Positions 25,569 through 34,222 are shown, numbered from the stretch's first letter. The stretch: 62,261 nucleotides of DNA from Dyadobacter sp. CY326 (GCF_021390515.1 NZ_JAJUXI010000015.1:1-62261); one strand, 5' to 3'. Numbers and translations: made by a program. The notes: a model not told the origin generated them from the letters alone.

Positions 25569-26303
25569 TTACAGTGACATCCTCAATGTTAATTGCGCTG
25601 ACTTATTGAACGGATCAAGGCTTGGAGCGAAGTTAATTATGGTCAACGATTGATTTCTGCGCACAAGCTCGGTTTTCACCTTTTCAGCACGGTTTCTGTG
25701 GAACTTGTAGTTTCGGAAACCAATCAAACCCAATCCAACGCCAACAACCGGGCCGGCAATCGCCAATGAATTTCCAATCGTTTTGTTATCCGGACTTGTT
25801 CCAGAACCCGCAATGATGACGCCTGAGATCAGGGAAGCGGCTGCAAAGGAAGTAAACACAATTGCCCCTGTTTTCCCGTCTATCGAACGGTCTGTATGGT
25901 AACGATATTTGTCGCGCAACTGATCGGAATTTGCCATTACAACGTCCCGTTCGAATTTATTGGTCGGCAAATTGGCCATATCAGCATATTGTCCGACGCT
26001 ATCCGGCGGCACATGACCGATCAGAACGGAGTCGCGGACATGGATGATTTTTCCAGTTTTCAGGATGACGCGGGCAACTTTGTCAAGGTAAATGTAACTT
26101 TTAGCGCTGTCTGCGGTTCCAAGATCGCGGTAATTGATCTTTTCATAGCTCATTTGAGTAATCAAAGCCTGTATTCTTGAACTGTCGCGTTTGACGATTA
26201 TATCATTTTTGGCAGCACTTTGAGCCAAAGATCGATTTGAAATGACAAAACTCAGCAAGCAAATGAACAACAGACCTGACTTCATAAATGTGTGTAATCG
26301 CAT
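25569..26303 (-). CDS. Unknown exported membrane protein, paralogue of the previous gene
   Basis: This 244-residue protein has a signal peptide (LLFICLLSFVISNRSLAQ). A beta domain starts NDIIVKRDSSRIQALITQM, and two hydrophobic Gly/Ala-rich segments (SFAAASLISGVIIAGSG and LAIAGPVVGVGLGLIGF) follow. The tail VKTELVRRNQSLTIINFAP...LTLRMSL parallels its neighbour element by element. It probably comes first in a two-gene operon, 58 bases upstream of the paralogue. The function is unknown. Confidence 0.6.
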   Translation of the reverse strand: MRLHTFMKSGLLFICLLSFVISNRSLAQSAAKNDIIVKRDSSRIQALITQMSYEKINYRDLGTADSAKSYIYLDKVARVILKTGKIIHVRDSVLIGHVPPDSVGQYADMANLPTNKFERDVVMANSDQLRDKYRYHTDRSIDGKTGAIVFTSFAAASLISGVIIAGSGTSPDNKTIGNSLAIAGPVVGVGLGLIGFRNYKFHRNRAEKVKTELVRRNQSLTIINFAPSLDPFNKSAQLTLRMSL

Positions 26304-26376
26304 GGTGTTAATGTTAGGTGGAAAATGAATGTTAAACTACACAATCTTTCAACATTACCCGTAAAAAACCATGCTA

Positions 26377-27099
26377 CTATACGCCAAATTTGTTTAGCTG
26401 TTTCACAAGAACCTCAAAATCTTTGGGATAAGGCGCCTCGACCCGAACCGGGTCGCCATTCATTAATGCAAATGAAAGCGCAAATGCGTGCAGTGCAACA
26501 CGCTGGATTAGAGGCTGTTCTTCCGTTTCTTTTTTAAGATTAAACTTGCGTTTCAGGCTCGACAGGAAGATTGGCTCACCGCCGTATTGCGGATCGCAGA
26601 CGATAGGCGCTTTCAGGCAAGACAAGTGAATGCGGATCTGGTGCATGCGCCCTGTGATGGGGATACATTCAACCAATGTGTATCCGCGATAAACTTTCAA
26701 TGTGTTAAATATTGTTTCTGCAACTTTTCCCTCGGCCCGGTCTATTTTCACAGCGGTGCCGTTTTTCAGCTGCATAATTGGCAAATAGACGGAGATGCTT
26801 TCCAGATTATGAACGCCATTGGTCACCGCGTGATAGCGTTTTGTAACTTCACGATGTTCAAACTGCATGGCCAAATGGCGATAAGCAGCCGGATTTTTAG
26901 CAAAAGCCAGCACGCCAGAGGTTTCTTTATCCAAACGGTGGGCTGCCTGCAATTCGGAATTGTATTCTTTGGCTAGTCTCAACACACTTCCTCCCCTATC
27001 CGCAGTTCTTTCGTCAAGGGTTGCAAGATGCGGCGGCTTGTTAACGAGCAAAAAATCCTCGTCCTCAAATAATATCAGGTCCTTAAAATTGATCTTCAT
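26377..27099 (-). CDS. RluA-family RNA pseudouridine synthase
   Basis: This 240-residue protein converts specific uridines in rRNA or tRNA to pseudouridine. The catalytic aspartate is in AAHRLDKETSGVLAFAK (Asp57). The KINFKDLILFEDEDFLLVNKP start and PITGRMHQIRIHLSCLKAPIVCDPQYGG are family-typical. It has no N-terminal S4 domain. The target site cannot be assigned from sequence alone. A second family member lies at 44772-45503. Confidence 0.88.
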   Translation of the reverse strand: MKINFKDLILFEDEDFLLVNKPPHLATLDERTADRGGSVLRLAKEYNSELQAAHRLDKETSGVLAFAKNPAAYRHLAMQFEHREVTKRYHAVTNGVHNLESISVYLPIMQLKNGTAVKIDRAEGKVAETIFNTLKVYRGYTLVECIPITGRMHQIRIHLSCLKAPIVCDPQYGGEPIFLSSLKRKFNLKKETEEQPLIQRVALHAFALSFALMNGDPVRVEAPYPKDFEVLVKQLNKFGV

Positions 27100-27178
27100 A
27101 AAATATTAAATAAAAATAATCCGGAAGAACGACCCATTGCGGTTATTCTGCCGGATTGGCATGTTAAGGCAAAGATAA

Positions 27179-27435
27179 CTACTTTTTGTATGCCTCTTTT
27201 CGATCTGCAACCTTAATCACTTCTATCAAAAGCTTGTCGTCTTCAATCGAATAGATCACACGATAATTACCAATCCTGATTCTATAACTGTTTGTAAAAT
27301 TTTCTAGTTTCCTGACGCCCTCGGCCTGGGATTGTTCATGAGCGCATCAATGTGCGCAATGATTTTTAATCTGAATGATTTTGGAATGTTTTCTAACTCC
27401 TTTAAAGCAGATCTTTTGATTATGATCTTGTACAT
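27179..27435 (-). pseudogene. ParE/RelE-type toxin, broken by an apparent one-base deletion
   Basis: The minus strand from the ATG at 27435 reads MYKIIIKRSALKELENIPK and continues to NNPRPRASGN before a stop. In another frame the family-like remainder follows at once: VRKLENFTNSYRIRIGNYR, VIYSIEDDKLLIEVIKVA and DRKEAYKK, ending at TAG. Restoring one base near 27311-27330 (giving PRPxGVRKLENF) joins the halves into an about 85-residue ParE/RelE toxin. It directly follows its antitoxin (TGA, one base, ATG). It is either an inactivated toxin or a sequencing error. Confidence 0.85.
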
Positions 27436-27436
27436 A

Positions 27437-27634
27437 TCAATCTTTTGAAATCAGCGAGCTTCTTATTTCCTCCCAATCAAGTGAAGGCTCATTTTTTCTC
27501 AAATTAATTGCTACTTCATCCTCAATATCATCCAGGATATCCAAGAGATTGTCCCGATCTTTTAACAAATCAAAATCAATGACAACCGCCTTTTTGTGAC
27601 CTTCCTCATCCGTTAAATAGCTGATCCCTTTCAT
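27437..27634 (-). CDS. Antitoxin of a ParE/RelE-type module
   Basis: This 65-residue acidic protein (MKGISYLTDEEGHKKAVVID, then FDLLKDRDNLLDILDDIEDE) stands directly upstream of the broken ParE/RelE toxin with one base between stop and start. The start ISYLTDEEGHKKAVVI resembles the short DNA-binding/toxin-wrapping antitoxins often paired with RelE. No other family was recognised. It probably autoregulates the pair (general for type II systems; not visible in the sequence). Confidence 0.65.
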   Translation of the reverse strand: MKGISYLTDEEGHKKAVVIDFDLLKDRDNLLDILDDIEDEVAINLRKNEPSLDWEEIRSSLISKD

Positions 27635-27667
27635 AATTCGATAAAGTTTAAGGAAAGTTATTAAATT

Positions 27668-28378
27668 TTAGACCAAAGCGCTAACCTTAGTCGGATTCGG
27701 ATTTATAGTGTCGGATTCGACGAGGCCGTCGCGGAGGCGGACGATCCTGTGAGCATAATGGGCAATGTCCTCTTCGTGGGTTACCATCACGATCGTGTTG
27801 CCTTTGCTGTATAATTGGTCAAAAAGATCCATGATTTCGTAAGAGGTTTTGGAATCGAGGTTCCCGGTTGGTTCGTCAGCAAGTAAAATACTCGGATCGT
27901 TGACGAGGGCCCGCGCTATGGCCACGCGCTGCCGCTGTCCTCCAGAAAGTTCGTTGGGCTTATGACCAGCGCGATTTTCCAAACCCACGTTTTTAAGCGA
28001 CAACATGGCCTTTTCAGTGCGGTCCGATTTGCTTAAACCTGCGTAAATGAGCGGCAGGGCAACATTATCGAGCGAAGACATCCTGGGCAGAAGGTTGAAT
28101 GTTTGAAAAACGAAGCCAATTTCCTTGTTCCTAATCTCCGCCAATTCACTCTCCGTCATATCGCTGACGTCCTTATTATTTAAAATATATCGTCCAGTTG
28201 TTGGCGTGTCCAGGCAGCCGATGATGTTCATTAACGTTGATTTCCCGGAACCGGAGGGCCCCATAAATGCCACATATTCGCCTTTATTGACTGAAATTGT
28301 GACTGATTTGAGTGCCTGAATTATTTCACTTCCCATCACATAACGTTTCGAAATTTCCGTGGTTTCAATGATTCTCAT
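27668..28378 (-). CDS. ABC transporter ATP-binding protein, LolD/MacB type
   Basis: This 236-residue ATPase has Walker A GPSGSGKST (Lys46), the signature LSGGQRQRVAIARAL, Walker B ILLADEPTGNLDS and the following switch histidine in VTHEED. The sequence is closest in style to the LolD/MacB/FtsE group that powers lipoprotein release or MacB-like export. The matching permease gene is not adjacent. It could serve a permease elsewhere in the genome. Confidence 0.9.
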   Translation of the reverse strand: MRIIETTEISKRYVMGSEIIQALKSVTISVNKGEYVAFMGPSGSGKSTLMNIIGCLDTPTTGRYILNNKDVSDMTESELAEIRNKEIGFVFQTFNLLPRMSSLDNVALPLIYAGLSKSDRTEKAMLSLKNVGLENRAGHKPNELSGGQRQRVAIARALVNDPSILLADEPTGNLDSKTSYEIMDLFDQLYSKGNTIVMVTHEEDIAHYAHRIVRLRDGLVESDTINPNPTKVSALV

Positions 28379-28421
28379 GTGATGCTGTTTTCGATTTTTT
28401 TGAAATAAAATAACTTATTGA

Positions 28422-28874
28422 TTAAGAAGAGGCTGCGATTTTGCGCCAGTAATTGCTTACGTATAAAGCAGATAGAATAATTCCGGCTGGAATGTAATCA
28501 TTATCAACGCTGCCCTCATTTTTCCAGAAGCTTGACAACTGGAATGTCGCCGCGTCCTCAGCGTTTTGTACGACCCATTTTTTCCGGGTCCAGGATTGAA
28601 ATTTCCATTCATATTCCTGGTCTTCGTAATTGATTGTCGCTGAGCCTTTCCAATAATTGTAACGAATTTTTCCAAGCTCTTTTTTGCCTTCAATATCCAG
28701 AATCTTGGTTGTTGTATTGAACCATCCCTCGCCTTTGAATCGCAGCAAATGTCCATTGAGCTCGCCATATCCATCTTCTTTCCAAATGCTCGTTTTCAGG
28801 AGCCCGACGATCAATTTGTCGCGGAATATCCGACATTCAGTTCCGCTGAGATTAGATTTCCAGGATAAAGCCAT
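28422..28874 (-). CDS. Conserved hypothetical protein (beta-rich, 150 residues)
   Basis: I do not recognise this protein with confidence. From the preferred ATG at 28874 it reads MALSWKSNLSGTECRIFRDK and is beta-rich with many Trp residues (KEDGYGELNGHLLRFKGEGWF, IRYNYWKGSATINYEDQEYEWKF). The fold hints at a Tubby/LURP-like or lipocalin-like barrel, which is only a guess. It ends in a hydrophobic stretch (IPAGIILSALYVSNYW). An upstream Met at 28913 would overlap the neighbouring stop and looks less likely. Confidence 0.5.
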   Translation of the reverse strand: MALSWKSNLSGTECRIFRDKLIVGLLKTSIWKEDGYGELNGHLLRFKGEGWFNTTTKILDIEGKKELGKIRYNYWKGSATINYEDQEYEWKFQSWTRKKWVVQNAEDAATFQLSSFWKNEGSVDNDYIPAGIILSALYVSNYWRKIAASS

Positions 28875-28909
28875 GTTGATGAAGTGTAATATGTTCTCTA
28901 AAATACAAA

Positions 28910-31573
28910 TCACTGAAATTCGGCTCGTTGTTTTTCGATAAGAGCCCGCATGGGTTGATAGCGCATTATAAATTGCTGATAATCGGCAGGCAAGGCATAT
29001 TGCCGCACTTTTTGCTCACCCTCATTGCCTTGGCCTATCAAACCCTGTTCGAGACTCAAATACGCATATTGTTCCCAAAGTTGTGGCGCATATTCGTTGT
29101 AACGCAACGCATTCAGCACGATTTTATAAGCTTTTGCCGTCGCTTTCTTTTGTCTGTAAAAAGCGGAGGCAGCCGCAATAACGTGCTCATCAAAAGGATT
29201 TACCCGAATTGCATTATCGAAATTTTTATCTGAAGGCGACCGCTTTGCAACTTTTAACAAAGAATCCGCCGGAGATTTTGGTTTTACACCCGAAAACAAT
29301 GTTTGCTTTAATTGTGCGATCGCTGCGCTGGGTTGCTTTTCCTGTAATTTGTCCAAAAGAACCACTGCAACCGCTTGTTTGTCAGACAATGCATTGGCCA
29401 CAGCCATGCCAATTGTTCCCTCAACGCCTTCCACTACGGACAAGTTTTCAATGGCCTGATCATAAAGCCCCAGCTGCAATAACCAGTGGCCCAGAATTTT
29501 GTGATATAAATCGCTTTTCTCGCCCGCATCTTCGGTCCATCCGGTAAGCGTTTCGAGTGCTTTTAATTTACTTCCGCTATAATATTCAGAATAAAGCGCT
29601 GCAAGACTCAAATCCTGTGACAGCACGGGGTTTTTTGCTGCCAAAGTTGGCAGAAATTTTGCCGGTAAACTGTCCTGTTTTGCCTGATTAGCCGCATAAT
29701 TCATCAAATAGGCAAAGGATGAAACGCTCAGCAGCGAATCGGCCGGAATGGCTGATTGATTTAATGTTTCCTTCGAAAATTTCTGTCTTAAATTTTGCAC
29801 AGCAAGCCAATTTGCCTGCCAGGATAGATAATTTTGCTGCTCACTTTCAGTTGCCAACGAATCGAGTAAACTTTCGTCCGTGCTTTTGGCAAGAATGGCC
29901 AGGAGATTGGTTGATGGAATTTCAGCGCGGTTTGTGTTCTCCTTTGCTTTTGCAAGATAAAAATAGGCGGAGTCGGCCACATTGGTTTTGGAATACAACA
30001 TGCCCAGGTTATTAAGCAACTCACCGCTTTTTGGGAACCTGTGAGTGCCTTCCTGCAAACTGTAAACGGCATCGAAAAAGAGATTTTCCTGGGCTAAAAT
30101 GCCGCTTAATCCTGCGTAAGCTTGCGCCGATGGATTTTTTAAAAGAGCTTGCCGGAAGTAAAAAGCCGCGGCATTTCTGTCGCCTTGCCGGATGGCGAGT
30201 GACGCCAGTGCGTAATTGGATTTATGGTTTTGAAACTCCTGCTGAACCGCCAGTTTATAATATTGCTCCGAAAGCGAAAATTCCGCTGTATTGGCATGTA
30301 AATCACCTAATCCATTGAAATAACCTGCAATCGCTTGATTGACGGGAAGCAATCTCTGGATTGAAAACAATACAATCAAAATTGTAAAACCGAAAAGTCG
30401 CGTTTGCGTTAATCCAAAGCGCAAAGGCTTATACAGGACTTTGTGAACAGCCAGCTTTTGCTGAAAGATTGGGAGGAAATTGATCAGTACATAAAAAAGG
30501 AAAAGGACGCTCATGGCAAGCTGGCCTTCGACTACAACATCTTCTAATGTCTCCAAAACAGGATCATTGGCCATTCCAGCCATATAAGCCGTAAAAGAAA
30601 CCGCAATGATGAACATTCCCATGTAAAGCCAGAATCCAGTGCTTCTGAACGGGATAATGCCATCCGTAGAATCAGCCCTTTTACGAAAACCCCAAATACC
30701 AAGAAGTCCAGCCGCCAACCCGAGGAAAACAGGGCTTACCAATGTGAGTTCCCAGTCAATTTGCTTCGTGTTTCGCAAATACAAAAGAAGGAGCAGCAAT
30801 AAATATAGAATGCTGATTACCAAAAAATTAACTAGCCCAGACTTTCCTTTTCCTGTGGATCCGCTGGTGCTCAGCCACACAAGCGCCGCCATAATTTCGG
30901 TGGCAGTGACAATCAGGAATAGGACGGTCATAATTAGCCAAAACGGATAAGAATAAGAGGCGGCTGTTAATGACGGAAATTGAGCATTGGACGCAAAAGC
31001 GACTAGCAATGCAAGCAATATGGTCACAATGCCAATGCCGATAATGCGTTTTGCAATGCCAAAGTCTGGCCGAAATGCATGGAAATAGTAAGTCACGCCG
31101 CCGTAAAGTGCAACTGCGATTAAAAACAGTGCGCGATTTCCTTCGCCAAAAACGCCCAATGTTTCCAATCTCGAAAATGCCAGAAACATGATAAAAGCGA
31201 TCATTCCAGCCAGATAATAGAAGCGGGACATGGTCGTCAAAGCGCCTAGCAGGATCGTAAGTCCGATTAAAGAGAAGGCCCAGAAAGCGGTCACATTCAG
31301 AAAATCAGTCTCCATGACAGAGGCCATAAAGCTTTCCGTAACCAGATGTGTGGGCGTTGAAATGCCATATTGCCATTGTCCCAGCTGCAAAATATCTAAA
31401 ACGGCAGTTGTCTCCGACAGCTCGCTAACCACATTCCAGCGGATCACATTAGCTAGCGGATCAATGCTTTTAACCAGAAAAAAAACAAGCGCCACAAAAA
31501 GCGCCAGAAAAGCAGCAACCGTCATATTTCGTTCCGACGGCGACCAAACCTTCCAGAAAAAAAACTCCTTCAT
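28910..31573 (-). CDS. Large polytopic membrane protein with C-terminal TPR domain
   Basis: This 887-residue protein has about eleven predicted membrane helices in residues 17-415 (for example FLALFVALVFFLVKSI and IGIGIVTILLALLVAFA). From about 430 to the end it has TPR-like helical repeats (LGDLHANTAEFSLSEQYYKLA; ASLAIRQGDRNAAAFYFRQ). The C-terminal part is probably outside the cytoplasm. The layout resembles O-antigen ligase or glycosyltransferase-like TPR proteins, but no catalytic motif is visible. The function is unknown; it is probably monocistronic. Confidence 0.6.
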   Translation of the reverse strand: MKEFFFWKVWSPSERNMTVAAFLALFVALVFFLVKSIDPLANVIRWNVVSELSETTAVLDILQLGQWQYGISTPTHLVTESFMASVMETDFLNVTAFWAFSLIGLTILLGALTTMSRFYYLAGMIAFIMFLAFSRLETLGVFGEGNRALFLIAVALYGGVTYYFHAFRPDFGIAKRIIGIGIVTILLALLVAFASNAQFPSLTAASYSYPFWLIMTVLFLIVTATEIMAALVWLSTSGSTGKGKSGLVNFLVISILYLLLLLLLYLRNTKQIDWELTLVSPVFLGLAAGLLGIWGFRKRADSTDGIIPFRSTGFWLYMGMFIIAVSFTAYMAGMANDPVLETLEDVVVEGQLAMSVLFLFYVLINFLPIFQQKLAVHKVLYKPLRFGLTQTRLFGFTILIVLFSIQRLLPVNQAIAGYFNGLGDLHANTAEFSLSEQYYKLAVQQEFQNHKSNYALASLAIRQGDRNAAAFYFRQALLKNPSAQAYAGLSGILAQENLFFDAVYSLQEGTHRFPKSGELLNNLGMLYSKTNVADSAYFYLAKAKENTNRAEIPSTNLLAILAKSTDESLLDSLATESEQQNYLSWQANWLAVQNLRQKFSKETLNQSAIPADSLLSVSSFAYLMNYAANQAKQDSLPAKFLPTLAAKNPVLSQDLSLAALYSEYYSGSKLKALETLTGWTEDAGEKSDLYHKILGHWLLQLGLYDQAIENLSVVEGVEGTIGMAVANALSDKQAVAVVLLDKLQEKQPSAAIAQLKQTLFSGVKPKSPADSLLKVAKRSPSDKNFDNAIRVNPFDEHVIAAASAFYRQKKATAKAYKIVLNALRYNEYAPQLWEQYAYLSLEQGLIGQGNEGEQKVRQYALPADYQQFIMRYQPMRALIEKQRAEFQ

Positions 31574-31637
31574 AAATTTTGTTTAAAGCAATTCACAAAC
31601 GTGAGTGTCCACGTTTTATAACAGGTGATGGTGAACA

Positions 31638-31970
31638 TTATTGTCCAGTAATTTCAACCAAATCACTCGTTTGAAGCAAAGCAAGGGCTTGTGCGAGATT
31701 TACTGATAAGATCTCTTTCCATCGTTCTTTGGATGTATTTCCGCAGGTCAGCCAGATTACCCTGGGAGGGCTTCCATTTCTGCTAAGAAGTGACACAAAG
31801 TCGTCATCCTTTGTGATAACGATGGCATCTTTTTCTCTTGCGAGCATGAAAATCTCCTTGTCTTCTGCCTCACATAAATTCAAAAACTTCGCAGAATAAC
31901 ATTCAATAAAGTAAGAAGACGCAATCCACGATGCAAGGCTGGGCGGAATGTGAGCATCCAGAATGATCAT
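31638..31970 (-). CDS. DUF5615 PIN-like toxin
   Basis: This 110-residue protein begins MIILDAHIPPSLASWIASS and carries the DUF5615 pattern of PIN-like nucleases. Acidic residues sit in ILDAHIP, CEAEDKEIFMLAREKDAIVITKDDDF and near the end. Such proteins pair with DUF433 antitoxins. The start at 31970 is chosen because it overlaps the stop of the repaired upstream antitoxin frame by one base (TAATG) and gives the family N-terminus. The longer ORF adds residues that belong to the antitoxin frame. The toxin reading frame appears intact. Confidence 0.8.
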   Translation of the reverse strand: MIILDAHIPPSLASWIASSYFIECYSAKFLNLCEAEDKEIFMLAREKDAIVITKDDDFVSLLSRNGSPPRVIWLTCGNTSKERWKEILSVNLAQALALLQTSDLVEITGQ

Positions 31971-32202
31971 TAAGCAGCCTGTAAAACAGGATGGTTCAAT
32001 TTGAGGGCTGCGTAAAGCAAGCATACAGTGATATCTTCAGTTCGAGATCCGGAAGTTCTTCCGTTATAATTTGCTCAACTGTTAGCCCATTTGCCAACAA
32101 TTCAATAACGTCCGTGACCCTGACGCGCATATTGCGAATACAAGGTTTGCCACCACATTGATTCGGATTGAAAGTAATTCGTTCCAGGAGTTGCTTGTTC
32201 AT
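31970..32202 (-). pseudogene. DUF433 antitoxin with apparent one-base deletion
   Basis: From the ATG at 32202 the frame reads MNKQLLERITFNPNQCGGKP then CIRNMRVRVTDVIELLANGLT, a clear DUF433 HTH. It continues to ELPDLEL and then departs into KISLYACFTQPSN. One added base near 32036-32046 restores the expected EDITVCLLYAALKLNHPVLQ and ends in TAA, which overlaps the toxin ATG. As sequenced, the C-terminal part is lost, so toxin neutralisation may fail. It could also be a sequencing error. Confidence 0.85.
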
Positions 32203-32306
32203 TTATACCAATATGGACTATGCCAAATTTAACCGTTTTTCATTGACAGTTTATCCAAAACCAACCCTCTATCTAAAAAATATCCAATAAATCAATAATT
32301 CCGCGC

Positions 32307-32337
32307 TTGGTACTGACCAAATTATCCCATACTTTTG
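32307..32337 (+). promoter_or_regulatory. atpD-atpC promoter
   Basis: TACTTTTG at 32330-32337 is a perfect -7 element, with TTG 20 bases upstream (32307-32309). It gives a transcript leader of about 35-40 bases before the atpD start at 32380. Confidence 0.8.
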
Positions 32338-32379
32338 CGGTCTGAAAAAAACCTCATTGGAGATAATCAAAATTATATA

Positions 32380-33894
32380 ATGGCAAACGCGACAAACATA
32401 GGAAAAATTACGCAGGTAATTGGTCCGGTTGTAGACGTATCATTTGAGGACAGCGGACTTATTCCGTCGATCCTTGATGCGTTAGAAGTCATCAAATCAA
32501 ACGGTCAGAGAGTCGTTCTTGAGTGTCAACAACACTTAGGCGAAGACCGTATCCGCACCATCGCAATGGATAGCACCGAAGGGATGCAGCGCGGAATGGC
32601 GGTTACTCCCCTTGGATCACCGATCAAAATGCCGGTTGGTGAAGGCATCAAAGGACGTTTGTTCAACGTGATCGGTGAAGCGATCGACGGACTTACACCG
32701 CTTGACAACACAAATGGTATTTCAATTCACCGTTCAGCTCCTAAGTTTGAAGATCTTGCAACATCAACTGAAATCCTTTTTACAGGGATTAAAGTAATTG
32801 ACCTGCTTGCGCCTTATGTAAAAGGAGGTAAAATTGGTCTTTTCGGTGGTGCCGGTGTTGGTAAAACCGTTTTGATTCAGGAATTGATCAACAACATTGC
32901 AAAGGCTTACGCAGGTCTTTCTGTATTTGCTGGTGTTGGAGAGCGTACCCGCGAAGGAAATGACTTAATGCGTGAAATGATCGAAGCTGGTATTATTAAA
33001 TACGGCGACGAATTCAAACACAGCATGGAAGAAGGCGGCTGGGATATTTCAAAAGTGGATTACAACACATTGAAAGACTCGCAAGCAACCTTCGTTTTTG
33101 GACAAATGAACGAACCTCCTGGCGCACGTGCCCGTGTTGCACTTTCAGGATTGACAATGGCTGAGTATTTCCGAGACGGAGATGGCGAAGGTCAGGGTCG
33201 CGATATTCTTTTCTTTATTGACAACATTTTCCGCTTTACACAAGCAGGTTCTGAGGTGTCGGCCCTTTTGGGCCGTATGCCTTCTGCGGTGGGTTACCAG
33301 CCAACATTGGCAACGGAAATGGGACAGATGCAGGAACGCATTACATCTACAAAACGCGGTTCAATTACATCTGTACAAGCGGTTTACGTGCCTGCGGATG
33401 ACTTGACTGACCCTGCTCCTGCAACAACATTTGCTCACTTGGACGCAACTACGGTATTAAGCCGTAAAGTTTCTGAAAAAGGAATTTATCCAGCGGTGGA
33501 TCCACTCGATTCAGCTTCAAGGATTTTGAACGCAGAGACATTGGGTGCAGCACATTACGATTGCGCACAGCGTGTTAAGAACATTCTTCAGCGTTACAAA
33601 GAATTGCAGGATATTATCGCAATCCTTGGTATGGAAGAACTTTCTGACGAAGATAAGCTTGTCGTTTCACGCGCTCGTCGTGTTGAACGTTTCTTGTCTC
33701 AGCCGTTCTTTGTTGCAGAGCAATTCACAGGTTTGAAAGGGACATTGGTTGACATTAATGATACAATCAAAGGTTTCAACCTGATCATGGATGGCGGTTA
33801 TGACCACCTTCCTGAAATGGCTTTCAACCTGGTTGGAACAATTGAAGATGCGCAGGCAAAAGGAGAAAAAATGCTTGCAGAAGCAACGAGATAA
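32380..33894 (+). CDS. atpD: ATP synthase F1 beta subunit
   Basis: This 504-residue catalytic subunit of F1Fo ATP synthase has the P-loop GGAGVGKTVLIQE (about 156-168), GERTREGNDL, FIDNIFRFTQAG and the conserved LSGLTMAEYF. The start at 32380 (MANATNIGKI) is chosen because it gives the family N-terminus. An in-frame ATG-like extension upstream would overlap the predicted promoter. Only beta and epsilon are here, so the remaining subunits must be encoded elsewhere, a split seen in many Bacteroidota. Confidence 0.98.
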   Translation: MANATNIGKITQVIGPVVDVSFEDSGLIPSILDALEVIKSNGQRVVLECQQHLGEDRIRTIAMDSTEGMQRGMAVTPLGSPIKMPVGEGIKGRLFNVIGEAIDGLTPLDNTNGISIHRSAPKFEDLATSTEILFTGIKVIDLLAPYVKGGKIGLFGGAGVGKTVLIQELINNIAKAYAGLSVFAGVGERTREGNDLMREMIEAGIIKYGDEFKHSMEEGGWDISKVDYNTLKDSQATFVFGQMNEPPGARARVALSGLTMAEYFRDGDGEGQGRDILFFIDNIFRFTQAGSEVSALLGRMPSAVGYQPTLATEMGQMQERITSTKRGSITSVQAVYVPADDLTDPAPATTFAHLDATTVLSRKVSEKGIYPAVDPLDSASRILNAETLGAAHYDCAQRVKNILQRYKELQDIIAILGMEELSDEDKLVVSRARRVERFLSQPFFVAEQFTGLKGTLVDINDTIKGFNLIMDGGYDHLPEMAFNLVGTIEDAQAKGEKMLAEATR

Positions 33895-33923
33895 GTTGTA
33901 ATGCTTCATAAACATTTGAATTC

Positions 33924-34166
33924 ATGCATTTAGAGATCATCACCCCAGATAAGAAAGTATTTGCCGGAGAGGCAAATGCCGTTACATTACCGGGTACAGA
34001 AGGACAGTTTCAGGTTTTAAACCGTCACGCGCCATTGGTTAGCACGCTGGGCAAAGGTGATGTAGTTGTGGATACAGGTGCTGCAAAGCAAACTTACCTG
34101 ATCGACGGCGGCGTTGTTGAAGTGCTTAATAACAAGGTGCTTGTTCTGGCTGAGGCTGTTCTTTAA
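33924..34166 (+). CDS. atpC: ATP synthase F1 epsilon subunit, short form
   Basis: This 80-residue protein contains only the N-terminal beta-sandwich of epsilon (HLEIITPDKKVFAGEANAV, LPGTEGQFQVLNRHAPLVS). It lacks the C-terminal helical hairpin that inhibits ATP hydrolysis in E. coli and Bacillus. The short form is usual in this phylum (family knowledge). It is 29 bases downstream of atpD and followed by a strong terminator, so the pair is one transcript. Confidence 0.93.
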   Translation: MHLEIITPDKKVFAGEANAVTLPGTEGQFQVLNRHAPLVSTLGKGDVVVDTGAAKQTYLIDGGVVEVLNNKVLVLAEAVL

Positions 34167-34184
34167 GAATATATATATTAAATG

Positions 34185-34222
34185 AAAAAAGCAGATGTTG
34201 CGCTAGCGACATCTGCTTTTTT
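34185..34222. terminator. Bidirectional terminator after atpC
   Basis: The near-perfect palindrome has stem GCAGATGT / ACATCTGC (34191-34198 and 34209-34216) with cgctagcg within the loop. It is flanked by six A and six T. It ends atpDC and, on the other strand, the pirin-like gene. Confidence 0.92.
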
